DNA from: an uncultured Collinsella sp.
GTDB lineage: Bacteria; Actinomycetota; Coriobacteriia; Coriobacteriales; Coriobacteriaceae
NCBI GenBank assembly: GCA_902492545.1
Contig: CABULX010000062.1
Coordinates: 1-13,009 of the forward strand
Length of the DNA stretch: 13,009 nt
Reading direction: 5' to 3'
Of the stretch, positions 12,768 to 13,009 are shown in pieces; positions within the stretch are counted from its first letter, which is position 1; each line of letters starts with the position of its first letter. Under the pieces are notes generated by a model, which worked only from the letters and a program-made list of their open reading frames with translations, made no database searches and had not been told where the DNA came from. The translations under genes were made by a program, and so were the position numbers.

Positions 12768-13009
12768 ATGCACGCAACTGATTTTGGCCGCACGCTCATC
12801 ATCGCCAACCCAGCCGCCCAGTCGGGTGTGGCGCGCGAAGTTGCCGAGCGCCTGCAACGCTTTTTGGACATGACTGCACGCACATCCCAGTTTGACTTGG
12901 TGCTAACCGAGCGCATGGGACACGCCAAGGAGCTGGCCGCACAGGCCCAGGGCTATCGCACCGTTATCGCCCTTGGCGGCGACGGCGTGATTCACGAGGT
13001 CGTCAACGG
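12768..13009 (+). CDS. Diacylglycerol kinase catalytic-domain protein (YegS/BmrU family), 3' end cut
   Basis: 80 codons are visible before the right edge. The N-terminus reads TLIIANPAAQSG (9-20), the typical first strand and loop, and the nucleotide-binding GGDG motif is at 70-73 followed by VIHEVVN. These are the signatures of the DAGK catalytic domain shared by diacylglycerol kinases, YegS-like lipid kinases and sphingosine kinases. Substrate choice cannot be made from the fragment. The ATG at 12768 has GGGAG 8 bases upstream. The 87 bases between it and the CLC gene show no clear terminator or promoter, so read-through from the CLC promoter is possible. Confidence 0.85.
   Translation, partial: MHATDFGRTLIIANPAAQSGVAREVAERLQRFLDMTARTSQFDLVLTERMGHAKELAAQAQGYRTVIALGGDGVIHEVVN

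Noticed and set aside
1..13009. Mobile elements, CRISPR arrays, tRNA or rRNA genes
   Set aside because: No transposase or integrase motifs, regularly spaced repeats or tRNA-like cloverleafs were found on either strand.

Overview
The window is about 13 kb of GC-rich bacterial DNA. It is densely packed: ten genes run on the minus strand and two on the plus strand. A strict or facultative anaerobe of the class Coriobacteriia (Collinsella/Olsenella type) fits best. The reasons are the high GC at third codon positions, the double-cubane reductase genes, the selenocysteine-encoding selD and the overall gene style. This placement is an inference from content, not from a marker gene. There is no tRNA, rRNA, CRISPR array, transposase or phage gene.

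Read in the direction of transcription (right to left), the minus strand holds three blocks. (1) moeA and a mog/moaB-type gene (11048-9296) make the molybdenum cofactor. They end in a good rho-independent terminator (9246-9282). (2) modA-modB-modC (9092-5635) encode a molybdate ABC importer, with their own promoter and a cluster of small palindromes upstream. This block ends in a second terminator-like hairpin (5588-5623). (3) A redox/selenium block follows: a double-cubane-cluster protein gene (5205-3922), a second YjiM-like paralog (3767-2604), the YjiL-like ATP-dependent activator (2553-1789), selD (1718-669) and yedF (607 to beyond the left edge). It is preceded by a roughly 430-base region with two candidate promoters, an inverted repeat and two short overlapping ORFs.

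On the plus strand, divergent from moeA, lies a CLC-family anion transporter gene (11259-12680) with features of the fluoride-exporting CLC-F branch. It is followed by the start of a diacylglycerol/lipid kinase gene that runs off the right edge.

The selD gene contains an in-frame TGA at codon 17, exactly at the catalytic Cys/Sec position, followed by a SECIS-like hairpin. Its product is therefore a selenoprotein, and ordinary gene calling would truncate it. Molybdate import, Mo-cofactor assembly, selenophosphate synthesis, YedF and two paralogous double-cubane proteins with one activator form a compact Mo/Se/low-potential-redox locus. This suggests support of selenium- and molybdenum-dependent anaerobic enzymes encoded elsewhere. 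The substrate of the two double-cubane proteins cannot be read from the sequence.
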